Shown here piece after piece: positions 8,611-16,577 of a stretch of DNA of 64,000 nucleotides. The notes under the pieces are model-generated. The model saw only the letters and a program-made list of their open reading frames with translations. It was not told where the DNA came from and made no database searches. Source of the DNA: CAVYTF01 sp963708205 (GTDB lineage: Bacteria > Bacteroidota > Bacteroidia > Chitinophagales > Chitinophagaceae); NCBI GenBank assembly GCA_963708205.1, contig OY970196.1:3100001-3164000 (forward strand), read 5' to 3'. The position numbers and the translations under genes were made by a program. Each line of letters starts with the position of its first letter. The stretch's first letter is position 1.

Positions 8611-10227
8611 CTATTTCGCCAGCACCATCTGTTTGGTGCCATCTAAATTTCCATCCACCAGCATTGAATAACTGTATATTCCCGCTGAAAGACTTGTTGC
8701 ATCTATGTTTACAGAACCTTTGCCATTACCTGACAGGGCTATTGCTTTCAAGGTTTTGCCCGTTTTATCAGTGATGATAAGCTGCGCCTTCGAATAATTC
8801 TGAGGAAGCGTATATGCTATTGTTGTTGAGCTTTCAAAAGGATTAGGTACATTTTGTTCAAGCGATGCTGATGATAACTTGACGCTGTTTATACTTTGAT
8901 TTAAACGGCTTGCAAGCTGTGTAACCATTGCTTTTAGTTGAGCAATCTCAGCCCTTAAGGAATCATTTTGTGCAGATAGTTCTTGTTCACCCTTTACTAA
9001 AGGAACAACGAAATCAGAATAACGCAGTCCATACAAATCTTTGTTGTTCTTTGCTGCATCTACGCCGCTGAAATCATAATTCAATGATTGTGCTGCGGTC
9101 TCCACATCCTGAGCGATGAAGCCCGTGTATATTATCTTCTCCTTCGTTTGGCGAGCTGCTAATTCATCCTGTGAAGGCTGAATGATCTTGCCTGTTGCAT
9201 CTTTCAACTGCGGACGTTGAATAATCTTATCCGCAGCATCAAGATCAAGGTTGTATGTGATTGGTTGAAGTTTATTGATGAAAGCAAGTCCTGGCACATT
9301 TTCTTTTATGTTTTTCTTCACGCGTCCGTCTGAGATATTAGTCCAATCTGCGTAACCGCCAATACTTGTGACACTACTGTTGCCTATACGGACTTGATTT
9401 GACGCAGCTATTAATGATTGACTGCCGAGTGCTGTGCCGTTTGAAAAGCCAACAGAATCGCTCACATCCGCCATATAACCTAATGCAGTATTGTTTTGAC
9501 CAGCCTGAAGAGATGAAAGAGATCCGTAACCTATAGCAGTGGAATAATCTCCATACATAAGCTTCGGAAGTGTGTTGTAACCAACAGCGGTAGCACCAGT
9601 CAATCCATTCGCTCCAGAAGTTATCATAGCATTTGCACCGATAGCAGTATTATCAATTCCATCCGTTAATCCACCTAATGCGCTCGCACCAAATGCTGAA
9701 TTTGCTGTTCCGGCCTGCGGTGCATACATTGCTTCAGTCCCAACTGCTGTATTGTTATTACTTACATAGTCCAAGGACGCCATTGTAAACGATCCTATAG
9801 CGACGTTGCCACTGCCGGATTCATTCAAAAAAAGTGCATCGTTTCCAAGAGTGATGTTGTCATGCGTTGAAGGCTGCAAATCATGGCCGGCGTTCTGCCC
9901 CAAGATGAGATTGCTTCCAAAGCGATACTGGAAAAGAGGAACACCACCAATGCAATAACCTGAATCAGCGTCCGTGTTTATATAGCCTTTTACATCAAGC
10001 TTGAAAGCAGGTTTGTCGTTGTTAATACCAACCTTTCCGTTTGATAACACGCGGATACGGTCGCTGTTGTTTGTGCGGATCGTAAAAGCGGTCTTATCCG
10101 TTGTTCCAATGAAATTGTTGTTTGCGTTAGTCCCGGCATTGCCGGTAAGGCTCCAGCTTTGTGCATTTATGGAAGATGAAAAAAGAATGATGCAGCAGGC
10201 TGTGAGAAGTTGAATAGCTTGTTTCAT
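8611..10227 (-). CDS. T9SS-exported protein with S74-type tail-fibre chaperone domain
   Basis: I start it at the ATG of MKQAIQLLTACCIILFSSS (10227), which gives a clean signal peptide ending INAQ; an upstream in-frame start adds 13 unlikely residues. The 538-aa protein has a head region of repeated AIG..A/ALG motifs (NTAVGTEAM, NTAIGANAM, STAIGYGSL, NTALGYMAD) like trimeric adhesin heads, then SDGRVKKNIKENVPG with YTGFIAQDVE, the signature of the peptidase_S74/endosialidase intramolecular chaperone, a coiled-coil stretch, and a kind-A T9SS sorting domain (LEQNVPNPFESST to the end). In phage, S74 domains trimerise fibres and cleave themselves off. Here the product is probably a trimeric cell-surface fibre. 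Confidence 0.9.
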   Translation of the reverse strand: MKQAIQLLTACCIILFSSSINAQSWSLTGNAGTNANNNFIGTTDKTAFTIRTNNSDRIRVLSNGKVGINNDKPAFKLDVKGYINTDADSGYCIGGVPLFQYRFGSNLILGQNAGHDLQPSTHDNITLGNDALFLNESGSGNVAIGSFTMASLDYVSNNNTAVGTEAMYAPQAGTANSAFGASALGGLTDGIDNTAIGANAMITSGANGLTGATAVGYNTLPKLMYGDYSTAIGYGSLSSLQAGQNNTALGYMADVSDSVGFSNGTALGSQSLIAASNQVRIGNSSVTSIGGYADWTNISDGRVKKNIKENVPGLAFINKLQPITYNLDLDAADKIIQRPQLKDATGKIIQPSQDELAARQTKEKIIYTGFIAQDVETAAQSLNYDFSGVDAAKNNKDLYGLRYSDFVVPLVKGEQELSAQNDSLRAEIAQLKAMVTQLASRLNQSINSVKLSSASLEQNVPNPFESSTTIAYTLPQNYSKAQLIITDKTGKTLKAIALSGNGKGSVNIDATSLSAGIYSYSMLVDGNLDGTKQMVLAK

Positions 10228-10501
10228 GTCTGTACGGTTTTGTTTTCTTAAAGGTAAGCTTTGCAACGAGAGAGAAAGAAGAATTTCTTAATATATCAAT
10301 ATTATCAACCAACTTTCTTAGTACTTATTCTTCATTATGATTCCTCTTTTAGCGATAAAAAGCTGATAATCAAAGTTTTAGTTGGACTAAAAAACTTAAC
10401 TTTGGAATGATTTGCTAACCTTATACCAATCGCGAATTATACTCCCGATTGATGAACCTAAAACAAGGAAAAATAGCTATTACTATGATGGTTACACAAG
10501 C
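10228..10501. other. Intergenic region without a supported gene
   Basis: Between the start of the S74 protein and the terminator of the tRNA-Val element. It should contain the promoter of the S74 gene (TACCTTTA about 30 bp before its start resembles a TAnnTTTG -7 box, but no clear -33 TTTG) and probably the far end of the integrated element. I found no copy of the tRNA-Val 3' end here. Confidence 0.4.
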
Positions 10502-10526
10502 AAAAAGGCGAGCTCAACACTCGCCT
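10502..10526 (-). terminator. Rho-independent terminator
   Basis: Read on the minus strand: AGGCGAG, a 7-nt loop, CTCGCCT, then TTTTTG. The perfect 7-bp GC-rich stem and T-run sit 8 bp after the stop of the DUF5131 gene and mark the end of the minus-strand gene set of the tRNA-Val element. Confidence 0.8.
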
Positions 10527-10533
10527 ATATTTT

Positions 10534-11307
10534 CTATTGCGGAAACTCCCTTATCTTTAAGTTGTCAGGGAACTCATCAATATTTCCTCCAACCCTATCA
10601 GTGAGTTTAAGTTCTTTATAAAGGTATGTTCCAAGTTGTTTGACAAAAACAGGAATATTGTGCGCTTTGCATTGCAATACAATTTTTTCAAACCATTCAA
10701 GCTTGCATTCACGGTAACGAAATTTTCCTGTTTCATTTCCACTTTCGCCGCCTAAAATCACCCAATCCAATTCCGCGAATTCTCCTTCTGTTAGCTCCGC
10801 TTCTAAATCAAGCGGTCCTATTGCCGGTTCATACGATATAAAAGTTTTCCACTTTCGTGTCCTTGTGCTTAATTGAAAAAGTTCTACTGCTCTGTCGATA
10901 TAATCTTGGTTTTCAACGCTTACCCCCAGCCATACGTTCGCATACCCTTCTTCTCCCCAATCTGAAGGCAAGCACTCCTTAATTCGTTCGGGGCGCTTTG
11001 TAAGAATTTGCCAATGAAGATCAGGTCGGCTTCGTATTATATCCCAAGCCTCCTGTCTCCAGGCATCTGCCTCTTCGAGAAAAAAATCTGACCAGGAACA
11101 AGTAAAGATCATGTCTCCTGCTTTTGCATCTTTCAGGATTTTATCGATTGTTTTTTTGCTGACCTGAACAACTTTAGCGGGATTATTCCCGTAGCGTGTT
11201 TGATCTCTATACATGTAACAATTCCGACAGCCAGGGCTCAATTTGATGCATCCTATCCAAAAGTTAATAGTATGATCTGTCCACTGAATTTTGCTATTTA
11301 TACTCAT
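10534..11307 (-). CDS. DUF5131 / phage Gp37-Gp68 family protein
   Basis: A 257-aa protein with WTDHTINFWIGC at its start and the three-cysteine motif C20-x6-C27-x2-C30-Y, which recalls the metal-cluster motif of radical-SAM enzymes. Further motifs are TCSWSDFF, WQILTKRPERI, NVWLGVSVENQ and WVILGGESG, all typical of the PF07505 family. Its biochemical role is not established. In many genomes relatives lie beside the three-Cys-motif partner protein TcmP; no such gene is present here. It is the last gene of the tRNA-Val element, followed by a strong terminator. Intact length for the family. Confidence 0.88.
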   Translation of the reverse strand: MSINSKIQWTDHTINFWIGCIKLSPGCRNCYMYRDQTRYGNNPAKVVQVSKKTIDKILKDAKAGDMIFTCSWSDFFLEEADAWRQEAWDIIRSRPDLHWQILTKRPERIKECLPSDWGEEGYANVWLGVSVENQDYIDRAVELFQLSTRTRKWKTFISYEPAIGPLDLEAELTEGEFAELDWVILGGESGNETGKFRYRECKLEWFEKIVLQCKAHNIPVFVKQLGTYLYKELKLTDRVGGNIDEFPDNLKIREFPQ

Positions 11308-11504
11308 GTTTGATTGTTTTTTAGTTTCAAAAAAGGGGAATGATTATGATCCAGACATCGGCGCCATTCCCAAACACCAGTGCGATAATCATAGGTTGCA
11401 ACATGGTAAGAGAAATTGTTAAGAATTCTTCTTAGGCTTGCGTTGTAAAAGTTCAGACAGCCATTCCAAATATTCTTCATTAAGGTAGATATCAACGTTT
11501 TCAT
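11304..11504 (-). CDS. Possible very small protein upstream of DUF5131
   Basis: A 66-aa frame whose stop overlaps the DUF5131 start by 4 bp (ATGA). Its first 28 codons overlap the end of the preceding gene in another frame, so a shorter form starting nearer 11410 is more likely. The C-terminal half (YDYRTGVWEWRRCLDHNHSPF) has a protein-like composition. It would fill an otherwise empty 111-bp gap in a tight operon. No family recognised; this could equally be untranslated spacer. Confidence 0.22.
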   Translation of the reverse strand: MKTLISTLMKNIWNGCLNFYNASLRRILNNFSYHVATYDYRTGVWEWRRCLDHNHSPFLKLKNNQT

Positions 11505-11742
11505 GCTTTAATTGCTTGATACTGTTTAATCCCTGAATCGCCCTAAAGTGATAATACACCTTTAATTCCTGCACGTATTCAATTTTAGGAATATTCAAAT
11601 TGTTTAGAATTCCTTTATTACGGAGTGCTTCCAACAATCTTCGTGTATTCCATTTTTCCATTCCCATGTGCCCGAGAGCCACGTATATGTCATACGTGGA
11701 CATCCATTTTATTTCTTTGTTGTTGATTACGGTTGAAAACAT
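11419..11742 (-). CDS. Small KilAC-like (phage antirepressor C-terminal-like) protein
   Basis: A 107-aa protein. STYDIYVALGHMGMEKWNTRRLLEALRNKGIL resembles the winged-helix-like segment seen in phage antirepressor KilAC domains, and YYHFRAIQGLNSIKQL resembles its end. The resemblance is weak and by eye. It overlaps the end of the larger KilAC-like gene upstream by 16 bp, so the two may be translationally coupled parts of one system. Function is unknown. Confidence 0.55.
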   Translation of the reverse strand: MFSTVINNKEIKWMSTYDIYVALGHMGMEKWNTRRLLEALRNKGILNNLNIPKIEYVQELKVYYHFRAIQGLNSIKQLKHENVDIYLNEEYLEWLSELLQRKPKKNS

Positions 11743-12188
11743 GATAGTTGCTTGTTAAGTGGTAAAGAAATATAATACACTACTTTTTTTTGGGGAGGCT
11801 TTTCCTTATGGTCAGTCCATTCGCGCTTTTCTGCATACTTTTTAATCCGGTTGATAATGAACTGGATGCCTTTACGAGTCGCATACAATTTATTGTGCCT
11901 AATTTTTTCTCGCCTGCCGATAGGAACTATCCTGTCATAAGTTCTGAAATACCCTTTTTTATCATAAGGTGGTAGCGGATAATTTTCCGTCATATGAATA
12001 ATTTTGAGCTCTTTTAGCAGAGCGAATAGCTTACGGGGTCCAATTAGCATATAAATCTCATCTAAGTCCTGTATAATTAGAGCAACATAAGGCATTGAAA
12101 AAAAGTGTCTTTTGCCTGCAATTATCTCATCATTTGCCTTGATCTTTTGATATACATAGACACGTCGTTTAATTTTTATCTTTTGCAT
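11727..12188 (-). CDS. KilAC-like DNA-binding protein
   Basis: I take the ATG at 12188 (MQKIKIKRRVYVYQK) as start; the longer frame would overlap the preceding gene. The 153-aa product contains GPRKLFALLKELKIIHMT followed by NKLYATRKGIQFIINRI, the order and spacing of the KilAC/ANT domain found at the C-terminus of phage antirepressors (GQNRLFEWLR..., then a VTGKGQQYFI-like end). The N-terminal Bro or Ant part of full phage antirepressors is absent. Likely a regulator within the mobile element. Family assignment is by motif memory only. Confidence 0.6.
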   Translation of the reverse strand: MQKIKIKRRVYVYQKIKANDEIIAGKRHFFSMPYVALIIQDLDEIYMLIGPRKLFALLKELKIIHMTENYPLPPYDKKGYFRTYDRIVPIGRREKIRHNKLYATRKGIQFIINRIKKYAEKREWTDHKEKPPQKKVVYYISLPLNKQLSCFQP

Positions 12189-12198
12189 GAGTTTATAA

Positions 12199-12654
12199 TT
12201 AATTATTGTATTCAGGAAATAGAGCAATTAAAGGGCTTATATCATTGATCATGAAAGGAATACCATACTCATCATCAAAAATCATTTCCTTCAGATACAG
12301 TTCATCGATTTTGTTTTGCGATTGGTTGATTGTTGCTGAATACTCACTACTAAAAATAAACGCGGCTTTACATTCCTTGGGAACTTTATAATCTGTGAAA
12401 AATGCAGATAAGTCTGCTGTTAGCTTGACGAAGTGGACTTCATTCTTCAAAACATCAAATAATATTTTTTTCAAAAATCTTGCAGCTGGTTCATAATGTC
12501 TCAAATTTTCTTGGTCATCAAAAATGACGATATAACCTTCGGTAAACTGCTGCGGTTGAGGCGTGCGAATTTCTTTTATCATATTTGCCGCCTTTATTGC
12601 CCGTTCAATTTTTACATCTATTGGCGGGATGTAACCGTTGAAAACTTCACTCAT
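12199..12654 (-). CDS. Hypothetical protein of the tRNA-Val element
   Basis: The ATG at 12654 (MSEVFNGYIPPIDVKIERAIK) is preferred to the upstream start at 12705, whose extra residues look like untranslated leader. The 151-aa product has a predicted strand-helix pattern (GYIVIFDDQENLRHYEPAARFLKK, AAFIFSSEYSATINQ), is acidic at the C-terminus (IFDDEYG), and shows no cysteine motif, signal peptide or membrane span. No family recognised. It lies 10 bp upstream of the KilAC-like gene, so it is probably cotranscribed. Confidence 0.6.
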   Translation of the reverse strand: MSEVFNGYIPPIDVKIERAIKAANMIKEIRTPQPQQFTEGYIVIFDDQENLRHYEPAARFLKKILFDVLKNEVHFVKLTADLSAFFTDYKVPKECKAAFIFSSEYSATINQSQNKIDELYLKEMIFDDEYGIPFMINDISPLIALFPEYNN

Positions 12655-12825
12655 GTTTTTAAGTTTAAATGGATAATTCAGCCAAGTTACAAGGCACCAA
12701 TACAAACAATCACCTAGCTAAAGAGGCAAAACAGAAGACTACAGAACTTCTTATAACAAACTCAATTGGGACGTGAAGTCATTTTTTGTCGGACGACAGG
12801 AATTCAATAATTGTAGCAGAAGAAA

Positions 12826-13791
12826 TTACTTTTTTGGCGCAAAAAGTTGTAAGATGCTTTCTAGTTTTTCACGCTTTTCTTTGTCTTTATTTTTTGGTTG
12901 TTTAGAGCTTCCAATATTTTTGTATTGATAACCAAACTTGTTAACGAATGAAGCTGTTGCGGCTTCTACAAAATCTTCCGACCTTATGATGAGATTGCGG
13001 TCAGCTAACCCTTTTGAGAAATAATGGAGTAAATTAGTAGTTTCCAACCATTTAATTTTTCCGCCATTTGGGCCGAAGCCTATAGAAAGATGAGAAAAAA
13101 ATAAATCCCGTTCATTACTATCAAGAAATTTATCTTTAACTAAAGCATTAAAAAACATCGCTTTTTTTATTTGGATTTGAGGCAAAGGAAGAGCGATGGG
13201 TTTCAGCTTAATACCTATCTCATATATCTGCCCTATTGTAAACGTTTCAAATTCATCCGTTTTGGCATCAGCTTTTAAACTGTCTAAAAGATTTTTTATT
13301 AATGGATAAAGAAATACAAAATATAGGTTGTACTCTGATTCTTTGAAATCGTCAACAATTTTTTTTAATGCCTTTCTATTAGCAGCAAGCGCATGATTAA
13401 GTTTGCGCAGGTTCCAATTATCAGTTTTATAAATATCAACTTTTGCTATTGCGCGTTGAATAATTGATTCTACTGTACAATAAACAACATCTTTGAAATA
13501 TCTGCGTTCTTCTTGCCATACGTCGTTCTTTGTCAATGAATAGTGGGATTCGATTACGTAACCACGATCTTCATTTTTTGAAATAAAATTTACCTGGCCC
13601 GCGCTTAATTCAAAGATGCTATTTTCATAAGGATGTAAACGGAAAAATTCATTATATGAAACACCAATACCTTTTGTTAAATAGCTTCTTAATTCACTAA
13701 GAATTGAATTGCCATCAGTGTTCGGGTTATTGACCGAAGAAGTATCTTTAATGATATTTTCATTCAGAAATTTAATTGGTTGTCTTTTCAA
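12826..13791 (-). CDS. Hypothetical protein next to the integrase
   Basis: A 321-aa soluble protein of mixed helix and strand. Notable stretches are LRSYLTKGIGVSYNEFFRLHPYE near the N-terminus, YLYFVFLYPLIKNLLDSLK-like helices in the middle, and a lysine-rich tail (KQPKNKDKEKREKLE). The C-terminal region GPNGGKIKWLETTNLLHYFSKG might be a helix-turn-helix. I do not recognise the family; proteins of this size often follow tyrosine recombinases in Bacteroidota elements. It starts 57 bp downstream of the integrase stop on the same strand. Confidence 0.65.
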   Translation of the reverse strand: MKRQPIKFLNENIIKDTSSVNNPNTDGNSILSELRSYLTKGIGVSYNEFFRLHPYENSIFELSAGQVNFISKNEDRGYVIESHYSLTKNDVWQEERRYFKDVVYCTVESIIQRAIAKVDIYKTDNWNLRKLNHALAANRKALKKIVDDFKESEYNLYFVFLYPLIKNLLDSLKADAKTDEFETFTIGQIYEIGIKLKPIALPLPQIQIKKAMFFNALVKDKFLDSNERDLFFSHLSIGFGPNGGKIKWLETTNLLHYFSKGLADRNLIIRSEDFVEAATASFVNKFGYQYKNIGSSKQPKNKDKEKREKLESILQLFAPKK

Positions 13792-13847
13792 CCTATCAGG
13801 ATTTTCACAAAAGTAGGAAATCGAGCTGCAGATAGTTTTGATTTAAT

Positions 13848-15020
13848 CTAAAATTTATTATCAACCTTTTTAAGCCGGTCTAAATTTCTTTCGATTTCGC
13901 CAGTCGCATAATTCATAGTCATTTTCTTTGTTGAATGCCCTGCCATTTTTTGAGCTTGGTCTATTCCTATTCGTGCAGAGATTTCATCTAAATTAGAATG
14001 CTTTAAACTGTAAAAATCTGCTGTTACAGATAGTTTCTTTTTAACTTTTGTTCGCCATCGCTTTGTGATTTGGGCTCGATTGATTGAAGTGTTCCCTGGT
14101 AATAAACCAACACTGAAAAGAAACTGATCAGGTAATGCCTGCATAACTATTTCCTGCCACAAATGAAGAACGGAATCTTTTATTATCCGAAATTCTTCAC
14201 GATATGCTTTGCCTTTTTGCACAGTAACCTTAAAGCGTTGGTTCTTCAAATCCACATCTTTGTACCTCACTTTTAAAAGTTCAGTCATTCTTGCACCACT
14301 GTGAAAGAAAATTTGTGTAAATTTCCAAAATCGTTGGTCATGCTGGCTTAAGTAATTAGCTACTTTCTTGCGTTCATCAGATGTAAGTGTTTCGCGAATT
14401 CTTGTTATTGTTTTTTGTTTATGAACATCGCGTAAAATGTTTGTCTCCACAATATCTTCTTCAACTAATATTTTATACAAGATTGAAAGATGCTTTTTGT
14501 AAACATTATAACTATTGGCGCTCCAATATGACTTTAGTTTGCTGCATGTTTCCAACAGATTTTTTATGTGTTTTCTTTTAATATCCGTAATAGTGAGCGA
14601 GTGATACTCCAAATTATCAGATGCCATTGTAACATATTTCAAACACGTTTTCAAATCCCGCATTGTTTGATCAACAACTTTTACTTTACCTAATGCGTAT
14701 TGCAATGCAGTTATAAAAGATGAAGACGAAGTAATTTCTACTTTGCTATCCGTAACACGTTTGTTTTGAATTTTGTTATTGCCGCAAAATAGTTCTTGGG
14801 TTTCTCGTTTTAACCAAGCTTCAATCAAAGATTGCTTTTCATGTAATGAGCTTACATTATTGAAAGCTTTGCAAACAATTTTCTTTCTTTCATGTAAGGT
14901 ATCATCATAAAACCAGTAAGAAATCTTCCATTTGAGTGAAGCGTTCGCTTTTGCTGATTTCCAGTTTGAAGGAAAAACTGTAAAGTTTCCTGCTCTGCAA
15001 TTTTTTGGGAGTATAATCAT
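13848..15020 (-). CDS. Tyrosine recombinase / phage-type integrase
   Basis: A 390-aa site-specific recombinase with an N-terminal arm-binding and core-binding region (about 1-200) and a catalytic domain. The first Arg is in FFHSGARMTELLKVRY (near 243), the beta-hairpin Lys in VTVQKGKAYREEF, the box II H in FYSLKHSNLDE, the late His in KMAGHSTKKM and the nucleophile Tyr in MNYATGE. At the second Arg position of the usual HxxR motif there is Leu (HSNL), a variant I recall from other Bacteroidota integrases. It sits 91 bp from the 3' end of tRNA-Val, which is the likely attachment site. Confidence 0.92.
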   Translation of the reverse strand: MIILPKNCRAGNFTVFPSNWKSAKANASLKWKISYWFYDDTLHERKKIVCKAFNNVSSLHEKQSLIEAWLKRETQELFCGNNKIQNKRVTDSKVEITSSSSFITALQYALGKVKVVDQTMRDLKTCLKYVTMASDNLEYHSLTITDIKRKHIKNLLETCSKLKSYWSANSYNVYKKHLSILYKILVEEDIVETNILRDVHKQKTITRIRETLTSDERKKVANYLSQHDQRFWKFTQIFFHSGARMTELLKVRYKDVDLKNQRFKVTVQKGKAYREEFRIIKDSVLHLWQEIVMQALPDQFLFSVGLLPGNTSINRAQITKRWRTKVKKKLSVTADFYSLKHSNLDEISARIGIDQAQKMAGHSTKKMTMNYATGEIERNLDRLKKVDNKF

Positions 15021-15029
15021 ATCGGCATT

Positions 15030-15051
15030 TTTGGGTAACTATTTGGGTAAC
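15030..15051. repeat. Direct repeats upstream of the integrase
   Basis: TTTGGGTAAC occurs at 15030-15039 and again at 15042-15051, 12 bp apart, between the integrase start and the tRNA-Val terminator. Their position between recombinase gene and presumed attachment site suits integrase arm-binding sites or an operator; neither is proven. Confidence 0.45.
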
Positions 15052-15081
15052 CTCAATGCCGCATGATGAATGTATGAAAAT

Positions 15082-15104
15082 AAAAAACCCTCGTTGCGAG
15101 GGGC
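15082..15104 (-). terminator. Terminator of tRNA-Val
   Basis: On the minus strand CCCTCG, loop CAA, CGAGGG is followed by a T-run (TTTTTT). The hairpin lies a few bases after the tRNA 3' end and would stop the tRNA transcript before the integrase. If the element inserted at the tRNA 3' end, this terminator came in with it or is duplicated at its far end. Confidence 0.75.
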
Positions 15105-15110
15105 TTTTGT

Positions 15111-15184
15111 GGGAGCACACGGGTTCGAACCGCGGACCCTCTGCTTGTAAGGCAGATGCTCTAAACCAGCTGAGCTATGCTCCC
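15111..15184 (-). tRNA. tRNA-Val (anticodon TAC)
   Basis: A complete 74-nt cloverleaf on the minus strand: acceptor GGGAGCA pairing with TGCTCCC, D arm AGCTCAGCTGGTTTAGAGC, anticodon stem-loop CTGCCTTACAAGCAG with TAC in the anticodon position, and T arm with GGTTCGAACC. CCA is not encoded. The 3' end faces the integrase gene. Confidence 0.96.
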
Positions 15185-15195
15185 TTTTGGGAGTG

Positions 15196-15226
15196 CAAAT
15201 ATAGGTGCTGAAAAACTTTATACAAA
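15196..15226 (-). promoter_or_regulatory. Bacteroidota-type promoter of tRNA-Val
   Basis: On the minus strand TTTG (15226-15223), exactly 19 bp, then TATATTTG (15203-15196), a perfect match to the Bacteroidota consensus TTTG / TAnnTTTG. Transcription would begin close to the tRNA 5' end at 15184. Confidence 0.8.
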
Positions 15227-15490
15227 TTTTTATTAACCATTAAATTTTCATCTTTAGGTTCCCATAATTCTATTTTATTTCCTCAGCATCCATTATACAC
15301 GTGAACTTTAAAATATTTGTTTTTCATAAAAAGAAAATACTTGCGCTTCCATTGTTGGTGTTTGGATCTTTGCTTTAATGAAATGCAGCCAATAACCGTT
15401 AACTTTTTTTGCATAATTTTTTTTGAAGTTTAATTATTTTTCAATTATTATTCAATAAAATTTATTCGAAAAATAAAATAATTTTGATGC
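15227..15490. other. Intergenic region upstream of clpS
   Basis: AT-rich, no gene seen. TAATTTTG at 15479-15486 is a good -7 box but would start transcription just after the ATG at 15491, which could mean the real clpS start is the ATG at 15512 (MAKPFKVSESD). No matching -33 box at the right spacing, so this remains uncertain. Confidence 0.4.
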
Positions 15491-15796
15491 ATGAATAAAG
15501 TGAAGAATGATATGGCAAAGCCTTTTAAAGTGTCTGAAAGTGATGTATTATCAGATGTGCAGTTTCCTTTTAGTTTGATAGTTTGGAATGATGATATAAA
15601 CACTTTTGAATGGGTAATTGAAACGCTGGTAGAAGTTTGTGCACACACGCCGGAGCAGGCTGAACAATGCGCTATGTTTATTCATACAAAGGGAAAATAT
15701 GCTGTGAAAAATGGAGAGTATACTACTTTAAAATCTATGTGTGATGAAATTACGGGACGGAATATTAGCGCGACAGTTGAAAAGATAAAAGTATAA
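15491..15796 (+). CDS. clpS: ATP-dependent Clp protease adaptor ClpS
   Basis: A 101-aa adaptor that delivers N-degron substrates to ClpAP. It has the diagnostic FSLIVWNDDINTFEWVIETL segment, whose NDD residues contact the substrate N-terminus, the VCAHTPEQAEQCAMFIHTKGK segment with the ligand-pocket His, and the terminal strand ISATVEK. The start may be 15491 or, seven codons later, 15512. The next gene on the same strand encodes the transferase that creates such N-degrons, so the two form a functional unit. Confidence 0.93.
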   Translation: MNKVKNDMAKPFKVSESDVLSDVQFPFSLIVWNDDINTFEWVIETLVEVCAHTPEQAEQCAMFIHTKGKYAVKNGEYTTLKSMCDEITGRNISATVEKIKV

Positions 15797-15859
15797 TTTG
15801 ATAAAATAATTTTCCGCAATAACAATATATTACATCTTCATCACTCATAAATTTTCTTC

Positions 15860-16507
15860 GTGCCGCTTCACATCTTAACCGAAAAATTAATTTTTCCACC
15901 GGTTGAAGATACACTTGAAGATGGCTTGCTTGCCGCAGGCGGCGATCTTTCTGAACAACGATTATTGCTTGCATATAAAAAGGGAATTTTTCCATGGTAT
16001 GAAGGAAATATTCCGTTGTGGTGGTGTCCGAATCCACGCTTTGTTTTATTCCCTGAAGAATTAAAAGTGAGCAAAAGCATGAAACAGTTGATGAAGAAGA
16101 ATACTTTCAACTTCACTGTTGACAAGGCTTTCAAAGAAGTAATACATAATTGCAAAGCCACTGAAAGAGTTGAACAAATGGGCACATGGATAACTGATGA
16201 AATAGAAAAAGCTTTTATTAATTTACATCTCAAAGGTTTTGCGCATAGTGCTGAAACATGGATGAATGATACTTTAGTTGGCGGTTTGTACGGTGTTAGT
16301 TTAGGTAAAATATTTTTTGGCGAAAGCATGTTCAGCACAAAAAATAATGCAAGCAAATTTGCATTCATTAATTATGTGCAGCAATTGCAAAATGAGAATT
16401 TTGCATTAATTGATTGCCAGGTTTATACAAAGCATCTTGAAAGCCTTGGCGCAAGAATGATTGCGCGAAAAGATTTTATTGCCTTAATTAGAAAATACAT
16501 TTCATAA
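15860..16507 (+). CDS. aat: Leucyl/phenylalanyl-tRNA--protein transferase
   Basis: A 215-aa enzyme that adds Leu or Phe from aminoacyl-tRNA to proteins with N-terminal Lys or Arg, marking them for ClpS/ClpAP. Family motifs are all present: LLAAGGDLS, GIFPWYEG, WWCPNPRFVL, GGLYGVSLGKIFFGESMFS and DCQVYTKHLESLGA. The frame starts with GTG at 15860 (the longest with homology); the next ATG lies within conserved sequence. It follows clpS by 63 bp on the same strand and is probably cotranscribed. Confidence 0.95.
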   Translation: MPLHILTEKLIFPPVEDTLEDGLLAAGGDLSEQRLLLAYKKGIFPWYEGNIPLWWCPNPRFVLFPEELKVSKSMKQLMKKNTFNFTVDKAFKEVIHNCKATERVEQMGTWITDEIEKAFINLHLKGFAHSAETWMNDTLVGGLYGVSLGKIFFGESMFSTKNNASKFAFINYVQQLQNENFALIDCQVYTKHLESLGARMIARKDFIALIRKYIS

Positions 16508-16577
16508 AAACTGGGAGAAAATTTGCTTCTTTTAAAACCTTATTACTGCACAATAATATCGTGAGTTTTTTGCTCGA

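Noticed and set aside
10228..12825. Second attachment copy of the tRNA-Val 3' end
   Set aside because: I looked for GGTTCGAACC and GGGAGCACAC in the minus-strand gene set and its left flank and found no match, so the far border of the element stays open.
13848..15020. Integrase judged inactive because the second box II Arg is Leu (HSNL)
   Set aside because: I recall the same variant in apparently mobile Bacteroidota integrases, and all other catalytic residues are present, so it is kept as a likely active enzyme.
14905..15120. 71-aa frame overlapping the integrase start
   Set aside because: Most of it is antiframe to the conserved integrase N-terminus and its beginning reads through the tRNA terminator.
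16508..16577. SAM riboswitch or similar upstream control for the metZ-like gene
   Set aside because: metZ is transcribed from the other side, where only 30 bp separate it from the OsmC gene; no space for a riboswitch.
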